Positions 62,085 through 64,000 of a stretch of 64,000 bases of DNA are shown one piece after another (the first letter of the stretch is position 1; every line of letters begins with the position of its first letter). The position numbers and the translations under genes are program-made. The notes under the pieces were generated by a model. The model was not told the origin of the DNA and did not search any database. It was given only the letters and a program-made list of their open reading frames with translations. Source of the stretch: Algoriphagus chordae (GTDB lineage Bacteria; Bacteroidota; Bacteroidia; Cytophagales; Cyclobacteriaceae); NCBI RefSeq assembly GCF_003254055.1, contig NZ_QKZT01000015.1, positions 1 to 64,000 of the forward strand. The letters are read 5' to 3'.

Positions 62085-64000
62085 ATGTTTACTACATTTA
62101 TAAAAAGACCAGTCCTTGCGATTGTGATTTCGATCATTATCGTATTTATAGGCTCGCTCGCGATTAAGCAACTACCTATTTCTCAGTTCCCTCCGATTGC
62201 TCCTACCACGGTAAGTATTTTCATAGCTTACCCAGGATCAAGTGCAGATGTGCTAGTAAAGTCCACTTTGATCACCTTGGAGAACTCCATCAATGGTGTG
62301 CAAGGCATGAGATACATGGCTACAGATGCTACTTCAGCAGGTGAAGCCACGATTAACATCATCTTCGAACCGGGTACAGACCCCAACCAGGCAGTAATAC
62401 GAGTCAAAACAAGGGTGGATCAAGTAATGCCTCTTCTACCAGAACTTGTACAAAGAGAAGGGGTGATCATTACCCCTATCCAGCCGAGTATGTTGATGTA
62501 TGTCAACTTGTATTCTAAGAGCGAAAACATGGATGAAAAATTCCTGTACAACTACGCTAACGTGAATATGATCCCTGAAATAAACCGGGTCAAAGGTATT
62601 GCTAGATCTCAAATTTTAGGTAGCCGTACTTATGCCATGCGTGTGTGGTTAAATCCAGACCGTATGCGTGCTTACAATATCTCTGTGGATGAGGTAATGG
62701 AAGCTATGCAAGAGCAAAGCATAGTAGGACGACCTGGTAGAATAGGTCAAAGTTCGGGTATTGCAGCACAATCCCTAGAATATGTACTGACTTATAAGGG
62801 GCGATTTAATAAGCCCGAAGAATATGACAATATCATCATCCGGGCAAATTCTGAAGGTGAAAGTATTCACTTAAAGGACATAGCCAAAACTGAATTAGGA
62901 AGTGAATTCTTTGATATTTACTCCAACCTAGATGGACATCCCTCTGCTGCGATTGTACTGAAGCAAAACTATGGTAGTAATGCCAGTGATGTAATCGCAG
63001 AAGTAAAGGCCAAACTGGAGATCATGAAACAATCTTTTCCTCCGGGGATGGATTACAGCATCAGTTATGATGTTTCGCGATTCTTGGATGCTTCTACCGA
63101 ACAGGTCATCCATACCCTACGAGATGCCTTTATTCTGGTAGCCTTGGTTGTATTTATCTTTCTGGGTGATTGGCGATCGACCTTGATCCCGATCATTGCA
63201 GTACCTGTATCATTGATTGGAGCATTTTTCGTCCTCCAGATGTTCGGCCTCTCGATCAATATTATTACGCTATTTGCCTTGGTACTCGCTATTGGTATTG
63301 TGGTCGATGATGCGATCGTGGTAGTGGAAGCCGTCCACGCCAAGATGGAGGAAATGCCTCACTTATCTCCTTATCAAGCTGTAAAAAGGGTACTTGGTGA
63401 AATCTCCGGTGCGATCATCGCGATCACAGCCGTCATGGTATCAGTATTCTTGCCTATCTCATTTATGAGTGGGCCAGTGGGTACATTCTATCGTCAGTTC
63501 TCCATTACTATGGCTAGCTCCATTGTGATTTCAGCAGTCATTGCCTTGACACTGACTCCTGTGTTATGTGCCATGTTATTGAAAAACAATCACGGTAAGC
63601 AGAAAAAAGGAAACATCCTGACCAAGGCATTAGATGGCTTCAACAGCGGTTTTGAAAAGTTGACAGGTAAGTATATAGCCTTACTCAAATCAATGGTAAG
63701 TCGCAAGTGGCTCACCTTTGGAATTCTATTGCTCTTCGGTGCGGGTATTGTCTTTGAAAACGAAATACTACCTGCAGGATTTATCCCTAGTGAAGATCAG
63801 GGAACAATCTACGCGATTATCCAAACACCTCCAGGCTCCACGCTTGAGAGAACTAACCAAGTTTCCCAAAAACTGCAGAAAATATGCGAAGAGATCGATG
63901 GTGTAGAATCTGTTTCTTCCCTAGCAGGATATGAGATAATGACTGAAGGACGTGGGTCTAACGCCGGTACTTGCTTGATCAACCTGAAAGCGTGGGGAGA
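62085..64000 (+). CDS. RND multidrug efflux pump, inner-membrane subunit (AcrB/HAE1 type), 3' end missing
   Basis: Open from the ATG at 62085 to the window edge, 638 codons of a protein that is usually about 1050. It begins MFTTFIKRPVLAIVISIIIVF (TM1), followed by LAIKQLPISQFPPIAPTTVSIFIAYPGSSADVL, the porter domain. TM2-TM6 begin near residue 340, with VFIFLGDWRSTLIPIIAVPVSLIGAFF and the proton-relay motif LFALVLAIGIVVDDAIVVVEAVHA (the two Asp in VDDAIVV). It is the AcrB-like, hydrophobe-exporting type rather than the metal-ion type, which carries other relay residues. Substrate unknown. It continues out of the window. Confidence 0.95.
   Translation, partial: MFTTFIKRPVLAIVISIIIVFIGSLAIKQLPISQFPPIAPTTVSIFIAYPGSSADVLVKSTLITLENSINGVQGMRYMATDATSAGEATINIIFEPGTDPNQAVIRVKTRVDQVMPLLPELVQREGVIITPIQPSMLMYVNLYSKSENMDEKFLYNYANVNMIPEINRVKGIARSQILGSRTYAMRVWLNPDRMRAYNISVDEVMEAMQEQSIVGRPGRIGQSSGIAAQSLEYVLTYKGRFNKPEEYDNIIIRANSEGESIHLKDIAKTELGSEFFDIYSNLDGHPSAAIVLKQNYGSNASDVIAEVKAKLEIMKQSFPPGMDYSISYDVSRFLDASTEQVIHTLRDAFILVALVVFIFLGDWRSTLIPIIAVPVSLIGAFFVLQMFGLSINIITLFALVLAIGIVVDDAIVVVEAVHAKMEEMPHLSPYQAVKRVLGEISGAIIAITAVMVSVFLPISFMSGPVGTFYRQFSITMASSIVISAVIALTLTPVLCAMLLKNNHGKQKKGNILTKALDGFNSGFEKLTGKYIALLKSMVSRKWLTFGILLLFGAGIVFENEILPAGFIPSEDQGTIYAIIQTPPGSTLERTNQVSQKLQKICEEIDGVESVSSLAGYEIMTEGRGSNAGTCLINLKAWG

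Noticed and set aside
1..64000. CRISPR array or integrated prophage
   Set aside because: No regularly spaced repeats, no cas genes, and no phage structural, integrase or lysis genes were seen; the repeat clusters at 35.85 and 38.7 kb are too short and too close together.

Overview
The window is chromosomal DNA from a Bacteroidota bacterium, most likely a Cytophagales member of the Algoriphagus/Cyclobacteriaceae type. The evidence is a SusC/SusD pair, a Porin_10 protein, DUF3078 and 6-bladed-propeller lipoproteins, TAnnTTTG-type -7 promoter elements, a tmRNA tag ending in SYAMAA, and little Shine-Dalgarno sequence. No tool was run, so the taxonomy rests on these signatures. No rRNA, tRNA or CRISPR array was seen.

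Layout. 1-5000: the 3' end of an IS256-type transposase, then a susC-susD nutrient-uptake pair on the minus strand. 5.2-7 kb: a stress-flavoured set (YghA-like SDR, Rho-N domain protein, MscL). 7-12 kb, minus strand: an orphan MacB/FtsX-type permease, then a tight lpxK-porin-miaE run. 12-14.5 kb: nif3-like gene, zinc-ribbon coiled-coil gene and a small secreted protein. 15-18.5 kb: a menI-like thioesterase, menF and menD with overlapping ends (menaquinone synthesis). 18.5-20.4 kb: two tandem paralogous HTH-membrane regulators with duplicated upstream regions. 20.4-28.2 kb: a histidine-degradation set (LysR regulator, hutH, hutI, a long eukaryote-type hutU, hutG), interrupted by an antisense Uma2 gene. 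28-36 kb: beta-propeller lipoprotein, GguC-like FAH protein with a large FAD/Fe-S dehydrogenase, secreted esterase, ElyC/YdcF protein. 35.8-43.5 kb: an accessory, possibly defence-related block with an AAA ATPase behind TTACGTAA repeats, hipBA behind an array of 12-mers, and a 1291-aa DUF4011-type SF1 helicase coupled to an SDR gene. 43.8-53.6 kb: housekeeping genes (RlmD-type methyltransferase, aminopeptidase P, M16 peptidase, O-methyltransferase, LysM/SLT transglycosylase, DUF3078 protein, dnaX). 54 kb: ssrA. 54.7-60 kb: LytTR regulator, GH5 lipoprotein, GH43-like propeller and S1 sulfatase, a small glycan-degradation set. 60.4-64 kb: small secreted protein and an RND efflux pair that runs off the end.

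The most notable signal is dnaX. Its zero frame ends just after a run of ten A, while the -1 frame stays open for about 200 codons and encodes the tau C-terminus. This is the arrangement expected for programmed slippage that makes gamma and tau from one gene. Other points to check are the hipBA operator array, the repeats before the AAA ATPase, the duplicated HTH-membrane regulators with shared 11-mers, and the helicase-SDR unit with a possible decayed nuclease tail.
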